A stretch of DNA of 64,000 nucleotides. It comes from Sorghum bicolor. Lineage: Eukaryota; Streptophyta; Magnoliopsida; Poales; Poaceae. Where the stretch lies: NCBI RefSeq assembly GCF_000003195.3, contig NC_012879.2, positions 24,782,017-24,846,016 of the forward strand. The letters are read 5' to 3'. Positions 1 through 10,736 of this stretch are shown piece after piece. The stretch's first letter is position 1. Each line of letters starts with the position of its first letter. Position numbers and translations under genes: made by a program. The notes below the pieces were generated by a model. The model searched no databases. It was not told the origin of the DNA and saw only the letters and a list, made by a program, of their open reading frames with translations.

Positions 1-1012
1 GATCTTTTGCTTCAACTGGGCTTTCTTCTTCTATCACTGCTGGTTGCACTAGTGCTGATGTTCTTTGTTTCTCTTTTGGGTATGGGGGATCTCTGGTGGC
101 TTTGCCTCCTCTAGTAGTTATATTCTTTACCTGCTCAAGGTTAGTAGCAACAGGCAGTGCAGCAGCTATCTTTATTAATTTAAGCTCTACCCTTTTATTA
201 AGAGTGTTTTGCTCATCAAAGGCAGTTAGTAGAAAATCCATTTTATTGTGTATATCTTTTAGAGATGATTCATTTGTATCTAGCCTTTGTTTAACTTCAT
301 CATTAATTTTGGTTTGTTGAGCAAATATCTCTTTTAATGAAAGTTGCTTGAAAGTATTACCTGAATTCATACCTTTGCTATTGGGTTGACTCGAGGTAGG
401 TTGATATTTGTATGCTGTCTCAATGGCCCTTTGATCTTCTTTGAACTTGGCCCTCTGGTCAATCCAATGGAGCAAAATTTCCATCTTAGTTGATAATGCT
501 TGGTAGAAGGTCTGCATAAGTAACCATGTGGCCATTCCATGGTGAGGACAATCTGATATGTATCCTTGAAAACGCTCCCATGCTTCTGAAATGGTTTCTG
601 TCTTCTGCTGTTGGAAACTGACAATATTTCCTCTTAAGGCATTTGTTTTGCCTAGAGGGAAAAACTTTGATAGAAAGGCATCTGACAAGTTCGTCCAGTT
701 GTTGATGTTATCTTGATGAGTGTAGAACCACTTCCTCGCTTTCCCTTCTAGTGAGAATGGAAAAAGGCGAAGTAGTATGACGTCTTTGTCAACTCCGTTG
801 ATGTGGATTGTGCTTCCAATCTCTAAGAAATTCTGCAAGTGTGCACTAGCATCTTCATGTGCCTTTCCACTGAATTGTGTAGCTTGCACCAAATTGATGA
901 GGCTTGACTTGGGCTCAAACTCGGGTACTCCTTCTTCTACTGCAAATCTTGGACTAGTTGGAATATTCTCAAGACTTGGAGCAGAGAATTCTTGCAAGGT
1001 CTTTTGTGCCAT
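1..1012 (-). CDS. gag: Retrotransposon Gag, N-terminal 337 residues, open at the left edge
   Basis: An uninterrupted frame of 337 codons runs from ATG at 1012-1010 to the window edge. An in-frame TAG six codons upstream of the ATG makes this the first usable start in the frame. The product begins MAQKTLQEFSAPSLENI and contains the retrotransposon Gag core: QFSGKAHEDASAHLQNFLEI, then LLRLFPFSL, ARKWFY and a PHHGM...LLMQTFY stretch. After about residue 200 comes a charged, coiled-coil-like region. Near the edge it reads ITTRGGKATRDPPYP, a linker commonly found between Gag and protease in plant gypsy elements. No zinc knuckle is reached before the edge. Gag would form the cytoplasmic virus-like particle that packages element RNA. 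It is homologous to the gag of D but without visible lesions, so this is the best-preserved Gag frame in the left block. Confidence 0.85.
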   Translation of the reverse strand, partial: MAQKTLQEFSAPSLENIPTSPRFAVEEGVPEFEPKSSLINLVQATQFSGKAHEDASAHLQNFLEIGSTIHINGVDKDVILLRLFPFSLEGKARKWFYTHQDNINNWTNLSDAFLSKFFPLGKTNALRGNIVSFQQQKTETISEAWERFQGYISDCPHHGMATWLLMQTFYQALSTKMEILLHWIDQRAKFKEDQRAIETAYKYQPTSSQPNSKGMNSGNTFKQLSLKEIFAQQTKINDEVKQRLDTNESSLKDIHNKMDFLLTAFDEQNTLNKRVELKLIKIAAALPVATNLEQVKNITTRGGKATRDPPYPKEKQRTSALVQPAVIEEESPVEAKD

Positions 1013-1349
1013 AGCTTCAGCAATTGGTAGCTAGCTTCTTCTTCTCTTGATTGCTTTGGTTCTGATGATGAAGAGTTGAATGTACCCAAAGTCAATCCTG
1101 ATATACCCTGTATAAAAAATATAAACATAGAAAAACAACAGGGTGAACCTGCCAAAGCAGAGGTGCCTTGTTATGATTTCTCACTTAGTAGCTGTTTTTA
1201 TGCAATTATTTCTCTATAGTCTAGTCTAATGTTTTATATGAATAACCTTGACTGATTTTCTGGCTTTCCTTACCGTTCCTAAGTATTACCCTTTTGTTCC
1301 CCTTTATGGCTTACTCATGAGACTCCCCGGCAACGGCGCCAGAAATGCT
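1013..1349 (-). other. E1 leader with tRNA-Asp primer-binding site
   Basis: The primer-binding site lies at 1325-1341, eight bases inside the LTR. It reads TGGCGCCGTTGCCGGGG on the minus strand, a 17-base match to the acceptor end of plant tRNA-Asp. The rest is a short A/T-rich leader. A TTTTTTATACAG stretch at about 1100-1111 resembles a 3' splice site, but I see no matching donor and do not claim an intron. Confidence 0.8.
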
Positions 1350-2857
1350 TGTTGACACTAGCTAACATCACTTAGATACTAGGTTGTCATCCCCAGCATG
1401 GTGCCAGAGTGTACAAAGGTATTTATAAATGTAAAGGCTCTCTAGAAAATAATCTATTCTATCCGCAAGTGCACAGATAAAACACCTCATTGTAGCATTT
1501 CACCAGGATAAGTATTCCAGGTATCGTTATTTATAATTTTGCTCAAAGGAACTAAGGAGATTAAATTAAGGGCAAAATCTATCAAGGCATAGACTAGAGA
1601 TAAACTTGCAAGAACATGATTACTAATGAGAAACTCGTCACACAGTCACTTACTTTAGCAGGAGGTAAACCATAAAGATAATGATAATGAATTATAAGTT
1701 CATGGGTAGATAACACAACGATTAGAAAATAGACTACTCCTCATATATGTAGGTGATGTCGGATTAGCTAGAGAGTGGATTCTAAGTTATCTACTAACTA
1801 CTAAGTCATAATCTACTCTAGTTATCTATAAGATCATATATAGCGTAAAAGACTCTTCATTCATGTATAAGGAACATTGATAAAGTAAATCAGAGCATCG
1901 CACGACTTACTCAACAATACCGGTTCTGCCTGTCCTATCAACGGAGGGTGGACTATATAAGAATCAACGAAGCTGTCACTATCGCGAACTACCACACAAC
2001 CCGGCCAATAGGATACATTTGCAGATAAATAACATCTAAGCACCACGCTCACATGTGATCTATCACCTAACTCCCTCGCGTCAAGAGCTAAGCGCTTTGC
2101 AAACTTATACACAAACTCATCATCAATCATAACTATATCAAATATAGAACTAGAGCAAACTAAGAACATAATAATTAGAGACATAATGCAATTAGAACAA
2201 AGAATTAGAGAAAGATATGAATAATACCAATCTTTATTACCGAAGATCCGAATCCAGAGCGTAGTGCTCTACTTCTCTAATTGCTATCTAATCAAACCTC
2301 TAAACTTGAAGGATTAGGGAGTAGCTAATTCTAATTCTCTGTGGGAGAGAAGCTCTAAACCCTAACTTTGATGGCTACCTCTGCATAATGATTTCTTCTC
2401 CTCTCCTCCAGGGGTGGAGAGGCCTTGGTTTTATAGTCCCTTCAAGTGAATGTGGACCGTCAGATCAAACCGACATTGATTGTGTGGTTTAGATTGATCC
2501 TTTAGGTCGGTGGAGTTTAGCCCCGAAGCAGAGTCCCGATTGGACTCCAACCCTGGGTGGGCGCCCAAGGGGGGTGGGCGGCCGCCCTGCCCCCGAGCCC
2601 GATCGTGCTCTCGTTCGTTCCCGTGGCTTCTGGACTCTTCTAGATTGAGGAAAATTGCGCGGCACATAATTATCTCATTGTAAACATGACATGTGGGCCT
2701 TCTCTCCATATTCTCTGATAACCCCCTGTAGAAATAGATAAACACCAAAGCTCGTGGAATTCTGTCAGATAAAACCCTAATTCTAGATGTTTGTTTCATA
2801 TTGATCCTTTTCCATGTTTATTTGATTATTAATTTTAGTACTTAAGGACCGTCAACA
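1350..2857 (-). repeat. 5' LTR of E1 (1508 bp)
   Basis: Plus-strand ends are TGTTGACACTAG and ...GGACCGTCAACA. Parts align with the LTR of D (the GTTGTCATCCCCAGCATG block and the CAGATAAATA region), and the last ~400 bases align with all Athila-type LTRs here. The U3 part holds a GGGCGCCC palindrome at 2559-2566, and downstream of it in the sense direction lies an A/T-rich TATA-like stretch near 2440. Only one LTR of E1 is in the window, so its age cannot be estimated. Confidence 0.85.
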
Positions 2858-3391
2858 GATGGTAGCTAGAGTTTTTGAAGATTTTAAAATAAATTCTCCA
2901 AGCAATAATGATATCAAGAATAAGGTACTCATACTCTACCATCTCACATTACACAATGACTTAAGAAATACAGGGTTTTTTAAATGATTTTTCAATAATT
3001 GCAGGTTTTCAGGAAATATCATAGAGTGAGATTAATCATGATTAGAGGCATTTTAATCTTTTTAATTTATCATGTCGGAGACAATATTCTGCATAATCCA
3101 AGATATATGTGTATGTGTAAAGTGTGCAGAGCATGTACCTAAATCGTGGAGTGGTGTAGTCGAAGTGTGTTTGGCATATTGAGGGATCTTCCCCATACTT
3201 GTTTTCTGCTTTCTTGCATAATAAAGTAGAGACACACAAGACATAATAATAATAATAATCTTTATTAATCTTGAGGCATTTATTACAAATGACTAGTAAT
3301 GAACTGAAGCTAATAATAGATCTAAACCGAATTTAAAGATAAATAACTAAGATGCATTGCCTCAAGATCTAATCTAGATAACTTAGCGGCG
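2858..3391 (-). other. 3' untranslated stretch of B, between the extra ORF and the E1 insertion
   Basis: A/T-rich sequence with no credible frame; the short frames at 3042-3244 have no family features. It contains a short ATA/ATT microsatellite at about 3243-3260. The first bases (GTTTTTGAAGATTTT) loosely resemble the 3' untranslated region of A and F (for example 7741-7757), consistent with a position shortly before a lost or off-window 3' LTR. Confidence 0.6.
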
Positions 3392-4004
3392 CTATAACTC
3401 CCTGATCTTCTTATTGGCACTAGCAAGATCATGCCTAAGACCTAGTATAACGGTGTTCTGGTTAGAGAGCTGCCTAGTGATAGAGTTAATCGAGGACTGG
3501 AGCTCTATGATGACCCTGTCTAGCCTACGAACGTCCTCATCAATATCTACTATAGTCTCGCGACGCTTAGTATGTGTCTCGAGAGCATTGAGAGCGTGCT
3601 TCGGGGCTGCATTTGGAGGGATGAAACGGACTTTGGCTGCTCTAATCCCCTCAAAGTAAGGCCTCTCCTCCTCCGTAGTGTAGCGGATGCTGCTGATCTC
3701 GCCGCTCCGGTTGGTCTTGACTCCAAGGACCCTCTCATTGGGTCTGGGTGGCAGGATCCTCGTGCCGGCTGGCACCTTGACGGTGGCCTCCTTCTTTGCT
3801 GATGGTCCCTTGAGAAGTAGGGGCTACGGTGAGAACTGGTTGAGCATGGTAGGATTGGGCGAAGCTGCGCTGGCGTAATGGCATGGCTTCTAGCTATCGC
3901 TCTGTGTTGGCTGGGATGAGAGCGTGGGCGTCGGGGTCTTCCTTGGGCTTCTTGTTGAGGTCGTAGGGGATGACTTCCCAATCTTCGTGGAACTCTTCAG
4001 CCAT
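3392..4004 (-). pseudogene. Extra reading frame of B downstream of pol, coiled-coil protein, broken
   Basis: I do not recognise the family. The frame starts at ATG 4004-4002 (MAEEFHEDWEVIPYDLNKKP...), meets a TAG after 36 codons, continues in the same frame, then needs one frame change near 3790 to enter the last frame, which ends with TAG at 3394-3392. Total about 205 codons. The C-terminal ~60 residues (DVRRLDRVIIELQSSINSI followed by NTVILGLRHDL) have hydrophobic heptads typical of a coiled coil. There is no signal peptide or membrane segment, so a classical envelope-like protein is unlikely, although this is the position of the env-like ORF in Athila elements. A TATA-type promoter lies 90 bases upstream. 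Alternatives are an extra retrotransposon ORF of unknown role or a captured host gene fragment. Confidence 0.6.
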
Positions 4005-4385
4005 TGGAGCAGCGAGGGACTAAGCAAGCTCTAATAGAAGAAGGAGAGAAGGCTTGAATAGATTGGAGTTTGAAAACTGACATCAGGGGTCTGTTTATAT
4101 TGGTGTCAAAAAGTGCCTCCAGGGTTTGCACGGGCTACTCCCACCGCCGTGTGTGCGAAACTTTCCATCTGTATGATTATTTGGTTTACCATAAATATGT
4201 TTATCATGACGGAGGAAATCGGGACTGAGAGGGGACAGGGGCTGGGCGCCTGCCCTCTTCATCAGGGCGCCCGCCCTGTGCGTGGCCTCGTTGTGGGCCC
4301 GCTTCCTCGAGCATGCTTCTACATGCAGACTTTATTAGAAAAATATATACATGTCCCAAAAACGTTAGATTAAAAAGGTCAGGCT
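4005..4385 (-). promoter_or_regulatory. Internal promoter-like segment between pol and the extra ORF of B
   Basis: On the minus strand this non-coding segment carries GGGCGCCC (4272-4265), a near copy (4251-4244), then TATAAA at 4099-4094 and the ATG at 4004. The two GC palindromes followed ~145 bases later by a TATA box reproduce the U3 layout of the LTRs in this window (for example 16154-16312 in C). The leader after the TATA box is pyrimidine-rich and free of ATG apart from one at about 4074. No reading frame crosses the segment. Use as a promoter is inferred from motif order and spacing only. Confidence 0.5.
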
Positions 4386-6199
4386 CTAATTCTCTATGGG
4401 AAGGTAGAAATAGATCACGTCTATCTCTTCTAATTCTTTGTTGGGCTCTAAAAATAATTTAAGACGTTGACCATTTACCTTGAATAACGTACCTTCATCA
4501 TTTTGAAGTGTGATAGCTCCGTGGGATGATGAATTGATTACCTTGAATGGTCCTTCCCATTTACTCCGGAGTTTTCCATGCCCGAAAAGCTTTACCCTGG
4601 AATTAAAAAGTAATACCTTATCTCCGGGTGTGAACTCCATCTTCTTGATCCTCTTGTCATGGCACCTTTTGACTCTTTCTTTATAGATCCTGGAATTGTG
4701 ATATGCTTTCTCTCGCCATTCTTCCAATTCTGATAGTTGCATTCTTCTATGATCTCCAGCGACATCTAGGTCCATATTCCATCTCCTTATGGCCCAGTGT
4801 GCTTTGAATTCTAGTTCAACAGGTAGGTGGCAAGTCTTCCCGTACACCAATTGGTATGGGGACATTCCAATTGGGGTCTTGTATGTTGTTCGGTATGCCC
4901 AGAGTGCATCGGGTAACTTGTCCTTCCATGCCGTTCTCATCTCATTAACTGTCTTCTGAAGAATATTCTTGATTTGCTTGTTGGAAGTCTCTACTTGGCC
5001 ACTTGTCTGAGGATGGTAGGGGGTAGCGACGTTGTGACGGATTCCATGTTTTGATAGATATTGCTTGAAGCATTTGTCGATGAAGCGTGCTCCTCCATCA
5101 CTTATCACTACTCTGGGAACTCCAAATCTTGGAAATATAATTTCTTCAAACATCCTCTTTGAACTGATGTTGTCGGCATGTTTGCAAGGTAGTGCCTCTA
5201 CCCACTTGGAGACATAGTCAACTGGCACCAAGATGAACTCACACTTCTTTGATGGGGGAAATGGACCCATGCAATCTATTCCCCAGACATCAAAGATCTC
5301 AATCTGTAGGTTGTTGGTGAGTGGCATGGCATCCCTTGTGTTTATGTTTCCGTGCCTTTGACATGGCCCACATCTTATGATATATTGCTTCATGTCTTCA
5401 TACATTGTAGCCTAGTAGAATCCACACTGCCAGATCTTTGAATTTGTACGGAATGCTCCGTAATGACCTCCATATGGTGATGAATGACACCTGTCGATGA
5501 TCTTCCATCCTTCCTCGGTGGTCACACATCTCCTGAGTAAGCCATCAGAGCATACTCGGAAGAGGTATGGCTCATCCCATATATGTGAACGACTTTCGTG
5601 AATAAGCTTCTTCTTGTTCGCTCCTGGTGGTACATACCCTGAAACCATAAAATTAACAATATCTGCATACCAGGGGTCAGACCTGTTAATCCCGTAGAGC
5701 ATGTCGTCCCGGAGTGAATCATTGATGGGGGTTTCCTGTGGATTCTTAAAATACATTCTAGACAAGTGATCAGCGACAAAATTTTCTACTCCTTTTTTAT
5801 CTTTTATTTCTAAGTCAAATTCTTGAAGTAATAAGATCCATCTAATCAGGCGAGGTTTAGCATCTTTTTTAGTGAGCAGATATTTTAGCGCAGCATGATT
5901 AGTGTAAACAATTATTTTAGCTCCAACTAAATAAGATCTAAATTTATCAATGGCAAAGACAACAGCCAGAAGCTCTTTTTCAGTGGTAGCATAATTAAGT
6001 TGAGCTCCTGTCAAAGTTTTACTGGCATAAGCAATTGCATGATGCTTCTTATCTTTAGTTTGTCCCCAAACTGCCCCCACAGCATAATCACTAGCATCAC
6101 ACATAATTTCAAAAGACAACGACCAATCAGGGGGTTGAATGATTGGTGCAGAGATGAGTGCATTCTTTAATAAATTAAACGATGTTAGGCATGCATCAT
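4386..6199 (-). pseudogene. pol: B pol: RNase H and integrase
   Basis: This frame continues the RT at 13619-15451 across insertion A. RNase H shows [24 protein letters not shown] and VADHLSR. The later motif reads [11 protein letters not shown] where C has [11 protein letters not shown], so a catalytic Asp has become Asn. Integrase follows with a zinc-binding H...CGPCQRHG region and a DDE core: D in [10 protein letters not shown] in [10 protein letters not shown] in [12 protein letters not shown]-type C-terminal motif (KWEGPFKVI) follows. The only stop before the natural end is TAG at 5414-5412, where C has Trp (GFFW). Apart from that stop and insertion A this half of pol is uninterrupted. 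The product would degrade the RNA strand of the hybrid and insert the cDNA. Confidence 0.9.
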
Positions 6200-7479
6200 T
6201 GTTGGGTATTTTAAACGCAAACAGAAAAATCCGCAAGTGCATGAATACCGATGTAGCTTTCACCCGGGAGTATTCCAGAGTATCGATTTTCCACAGAGAA
6301 CGTGAGTGTACTAATTAAGATCCAAGATCACCCAAGGATAACTATATAATTATTTTTGGTGGGAAGAGAGGAAGTTTCCTGAGAGTTCTCTAGTTGATCT
6401 AAGAATCAAGAATTACTTCAAGATTATATATTTCGGGACATCAGAACACTAACCACAGAAAGAGATGAGAAGGGGGCTAGGAAGCTCCGACTACGGTCCT
6501 ACAAACACCGATCCGAACGAGGTGGAATACGTCGACCGTTAGGGCTGTCACTACCCTAAGGCTACCACAACAATCCACAGGATTGGGTGCAATTCCAGGT
6601 AATTGCAAGACTAAACACCACGTCTGATCTATTAATTACTACTCTGATGTTTCAAAGATTAGAGCACTTGATGCAAGCGGGAATCCAATAAATAACTTGA
6701 ATATAAATAAAAGTAATTAGAGAACTCAGGAATTATGAATTGAAGAACCTTGAGAACGATGAAGAACGAACCAGAAGCTGCAAAAGTATAATGTTGAGGA
6801 AGATCCGTCAGATCCGGCTCCTCCTCCGCTCTCCTCTTCTCTCTCCCTATTTTCTAAATTACAACTAGAACTCGCTAGAACTAGAACTAGAGGAACTAGA
6901 ACTAGAACTAGATGAACTAGAACTAGATCTAGATGAACTAGAGGTAGAACTAGAAGAACTAGAGGGATCCTCTCTACTTGGATGAAGAATTGAAACCCTA
7001 GCTTTGATTCTGTAGAAGAGGTATGATCTCCAGGGGCCAGGGGGCCTTTCTTATATAGTCTTTTCAGATGAATCTAGGCCGTTGGATCAAACCGACATTA
7101 ATCACACAGTTTTCCTTGATCCTTTAGGTCGGTGGAGCGTTGTCCCCGAATTGGACTCTGATTGAGCACTGTAGCAGGGCGGGCGCCCAGGAGAATAGGG
7201 CGGGCGCCCTACCCCCGAGCCCGATTGCCTTCCTGTTCGTTCCCGTGGCTTCTGGAGTCTTCTAGATGGTAGAAAATTGTGCGGCACGGTAATATCTCTA
7301 TGTAATCCTAACGTGTGGGCCTTTCTTCCGTATTTCCTGATAACCCCCTGCAGAAATAGACAAACACCAAAACTTGTGGAATTCTATCAGATAAAGCCCT
7401 AAGTCTAGGTGTTGGTTGCATTTAGATCCTTTTCCATGATTAGTTGATGGTTAAATATGAGCATTAAGGACCGTCAACA
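6200..7479 (-). repeat. 3' LTR of A (1280 bp)
   Basis: Plus-strand ends are TGTTGGGTATTTT and ...GGACCGTCAACA. It aligns over its length with the LTRs of C, F and H. It holds a GGGCGCCC pair (about 7180-7211), a TATATAAG on the minus strand near 7055, a telo-box-like AAACCCTAG at about 6993, and the degenerate AACTAG array at 6863-6965. Over the first 444 bases it differs from the other LTR of A at about 15 positions by eye. Confidence 0.9.
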
Positions 7480-9709
7480 AGCTCCCCCAAGCTTAACTTT
7501 TTTTCGTCCGTGAGCAAAGATGAACTCAAGAGTTCCTGCAGTGGTTTCATGCCTTAAAGATACACATGCGTTCAAACAAGATCTCATCTCTAGGTTAGGG
7601 TAAACTGTTAAGATTTAAACTTACTCATTTTACCTTCCACCATGGGGCTTGTAACTGTCACTTGTGTCTTGAGCAGTTAAAAGATAGAACGGTCTAGTCA
7701 AGCACCATGTCTCTTGTTCTTCGATTAACTATAGCTCTGGAGTTTTTGCAGATTTTCAAATAAAACTTACCAAGGCAGTAATGGTGTATGCCTTCTCTCA
7801 AAGTATGTGGTATTTGTGGTATAAGGCATAGTGGCATTGCCTTCACTCTCACCCTACTCTAATAAGGTTTTGATATCTGGAGCTCATAGGTCGGAGACAG
7901 CTAATACATACTTACATGACATTTATTGCATAGTCAAACCATGGATCCAGAAGAACAAGTCAATATGTCAAATCAAGATGTGCATGTGTGGCGAATAAAT
8001 GGTGTATGGTGATGATGGTGATAACAATGGTGAAAGTCTAATTCTACTTGTGCTCTTTTGAGGGGATACATACCTTTCTTGCTCTTTTGAAACTTTTTGA
8101 GGCGAATGAGATGCTCTATATTTTCTTTTTCTTTTCTCTCAGGTGGGTATCTTGTACCCCTAATTCTACTGTCGGACACTTGTCCATTTTTACCTCTCGT
8201 CTCACTTTTTCTTTTCTTTCGAGGTTCCGGGCACTTGCCCCTTTTTATTTCCTCGTATTCTTTTTTTTTCTTTCTTTTTTTTAGAGCACTCATCTCCTGA
8301 AATAATATAACAAGTGGTAGTAACCAAGATAACTTGAGCATTTTTTTCACAGGGAAAAACAGAAATAGGAGAATGTTTTTGGCTATTCTCTCCCGGATTA
8401 GGAGTAGAATATTTTTGGGTGGTTCTGGAGATGGAAATGGATGGATATATGTGGATGGTACTTCTGTAGTAGAAGTAGCATGTGTGAGTGAACGTGCAAG
8501 TGAATCTTGATTTAACCACATGACAAGCTCCTAAGGGTCTACACAGCTTGACCACACTCAATGCTCATAAGCAGTAAAAAGTAAATGTGTGGTTCATAGT
8601 CTAACAAGCATGTATATATGGCTGTGGTAGGAATTTAAACTCTCATCATACAGGAACTCATCATGCAACATTTTAAAGATTTTCAAAGATAAAATTCTCT
8701 AGAATTCTAGCATCTCTAGGAACAGATAAACAGCAGCTCAACCTTCCCATATCATATCCGTTAACGACTTAGACTTCAGATCAAGTACTCTTCCCACAAG
8801 TTTAGGTTTAGAGCAAATCTTAATTAATAACAGTCATGCCTAAACTTGAGAGATATTTCAATTTTGAGAAATAGTCATGGCAGAGCAAATATCCATCATT
8901 TCCATATGAGAGCTTATCATGAGGGTTCATAGCAGACTTTATTTATTTATTTATTTAGCAAACTAAGCAAAGATATATATAAGCATAAAAATCTTTATTT
9001 GGGTTTCTATGATTATGCATCTTTTTATTATTAGAGTAAAGTATAAACGTGAGTAGAATACTTAGCTGGATAAATGGGGGTGCTCTCCCCCAAGCTGGAT
9101 TTTGACGTAGTTTCTTCTAATGTAGCTAGCAAGTGGTGGAGGTGTATTTGAATGTCAGCAGCACCCTGACAGCGATTAGGATGTCCTCCGTCTCCTAGTC
9201 TTCTTTGATCCTTGAATTCTGTGGAGCTCAAATAGACAACAAAGCTTTGTGGAACTAGTTAAGTGTTAGCATAAATATCTAGCCTTTATCATGTTGAGCC
9301 TCCTCAATAAATATTACTCTCTTTAGTAGGATCATAAATTTATTTTTATAATTTAATTTTTTATAGGACAGGAATCTACTTATTTCATTTTTACGCCACC
9401 ACAGTGGATGTACTTATGGGTTTTATGCCATGAGCATACTCACATGGGGCTTAATATTTTTAACATTTTTATTTTCTTTTTAAGATGATATGAACCTGAT
9501 TAACTAAGCAAACTATTTTAAATAGTTGAAAGGAAAAAGATAACTACCAAGTTTACCTCTTGGCAAGGTGTTCGGTGTTTTTAAGTCCTCCGAACGAGAC
9601 TCTCTATTTTCTCAGTCGTCCTGGGATTCGCTGGATGGCGTAGTCGGTGATTCCGGTGGAGCCTGCTCTTCATGTATAACTATCTTTTTTCTCCACACCT
9701 AACTCAATG
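7480..9709 (-). other. 3' untranslated region of A with polypurine tract
   Basis: The polypurine tract lies next to the LTR (minus strand AAGCTTGGGGGAGC, 7493-7480). A near copy, AGCTTGGGGGAG, lies at 9096-9085 next to a GGGGG...CCCCC stem (9076-9091). The hairpin group is annotated separately. A (TTTA)n run lies at about 8940-8957. Short frames at 7973-8561 are low-complexity shadows; I see no gene. The same region occurs in F and, more diverged, in C and D. Confidence 0.75.
8145..8240 (-). promoter_or_regulatory. Hairpin group in the 3' untranslated region of A
   Basis: Three short inverted repeats follow one another: GGGTA/TACCC (8145-8159), GGAC-ACTT-GTCC (8174-8185) and GGGC-ACTT-GCCC (8229-8240). 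Read as sense RNA, the last two are 4-bp stems closing an AAGU loop. Equivalent sites occur in F (27680-27774), D (35248-35343) and C (22368-22437). The D copy has GAGC/GCTC in place of GGGC/GCCC, which keeps pairing. Function unknown; a packaging or RNA-processing signal is possible. Confidence 0.5.
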
Positions 9710-10292
9710 CTACGGTCTCCTCAGGACAGTTTGTTCAAGTTGTATGTCTTCAGACCTTACAACTTCTCCTTCATAGTCTACCCATCTGTCCTTGATGATT
9801 TGCCTCCTCTGGTTGTGGTTGCGTCGTCGTCTTCTTGTCCTGACCTGCTTAGAGTCTTCAACTATATAGTTAGGGTCAGTAAAACAGTGGCGTAACTTCT
9901 CTGAGGTGAAGTGCATGTGGACTTCTCTGGTTCCAATGTATATGATTGCTTTAATGGTGCTAAAGAATGGTCTTCCAAGGATGATGGGTGGATCGTACTC
10001 GTCTTCTCCCATGTCAATAACCTGAAAATTTTTCGGAATGTCTCATCTGCCATCTGGAGCTGTATGTCGGTTTTAGGGGCATGGTTCCGAACAGGAGCTG
10101 ATAGGTGACTGCGGCCATTATGTTAACGTCAGATCCGGTGTCGTAGAGTATCTTCTTAAAAGAATATCCGTTGATTGTGCACTCGATGCTTGGAACACCA
10201 GGGTCATCCTTCTTGATCAAGAAAGGCGACTTGAGTTGACGATCTTGACCTCCTTGAGCTATAGTGACCATCTTGGCTGACTCAGTCCACAT
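9710..10292 (-). pseudogene. Retropepsin-like domain 2 of A, frameshifted
   Basis: The first part (10292-10014) reads ...GVPSIECTINGYSFKK, then the active-site motif YDTGSDVNIMAAVTY. A frame change in the PTY region leads into 10012-9710, which holds the flap and C-terminal part (EDEYDPPIILGRPFF, then TREVHMHFTSEKL). D-T-G-S and ILGRPF are the hallmark motifs of a retroviral-type aspartic protease. D (36376-36996) has the same domain without the frameshift. The enzyme would cleave the Gag or Gag-Pol precursor inside the particle. No RT follows it in the sense direction. Confidence 0.75.
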
Positions 10293-10343
10293 TTGCTTGT
10301 TCCTGTTCCTCTTGTTGGTCCTCTTCCTTGGTTCATGTTGGGA

Positions 10344-10736
10344 TCACTCTAGGATTTGTGTAGTCTTGTTCTTGAAGGAAAACGTCTTCTTCCTCCCCTT
10401 GATGTAGAAATTGATCTTGGCAACACTAGCGTAGATGACAGCTCCCGAGGTGTTCAGGAATGGCCTCCGTATGATGATGGGTGCCTTCTCATCAGTACCA
10501 GTTTCTATCACCACGAAGTCTGCTAGGGCGTACAAGGTACCAACTCGGATGCAGAGGTTCTTCACTATTCCCTTTGGGAAACTTAGCGTACGATCTGCAA
10601 GCCTGGGCATAATGTTGACGTTGGAGCCAAAGTCACAGAGTGCTTCTAGGAAGTCCACCATGCCGATGGAGATCGGGATGACGGGGCGTCCTGGATTGTC
10701 TCTCTTGACTGGCAGAAGGTCAGTAATTACTTCCAC
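10344..10736 (-). pseudogene. Retropepsin-like domain 1 of A, with internal deletion
   Basis: Open frame with LCDFGSNVNIMP (active-site loop D-F-G-S), then RVGTLYALADFVVIETG and IIIRRPFLNTSGAVIYA (normally ILGRPFLNT; Gly is replaced by Arg here). Compared with D about 21 residues after the active site are missing. It precedes domain 2 by about 50 bases and comes after a remnant of a zinc-knuckle region in the sense direction. Two protease domains in a row is unusual; the same order is present in D and F. Confidence 0.75.

Larger units (their letters stand above)
1..2857 (-). mobile_element. E1: Ty3/gypsy LTR retrotransposon, 5' part, cut by left window edge
   Basis: Reading leftwards on the minus strand there is a 5' LTR (2857-1350), a primer-binding site complementary to the 3' end of plant tRNA-Asp, a leader, and an open gag frame that leaves the window at base 1. 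The LTR begins TGTTGACGG and ends in CA, the usual TG...CA form. The element sits in the 3' region of element B, so it is younger than B. Its right-hand target-site copy should be GATGG (2858-2862); the other copy lies outside the window. The gag resembles that of D at 36-39 kb. Whether E1 carries a full pol cannot be seen here. Confidence 0.85.

Noticed and set aside
1100..1111. Possible 3' splice site upstream of the E1 gag
   Set aside because: No donor or branch site that I could pair with it; not needed for the gag start.
1861..2184. 107-codon minus-strand frame in the LTR of E1
   Set aside because: Inside an LTR, no homologous frame in the D LTR that is conserved in phase.
8048..8561. 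Phe/Ser-rich and Lys-rich frames in the 3' untranslated regions of A and F (also 27583-28102)
   Set aside because: Low-complexity T-rich sequence, not kept in D or C.
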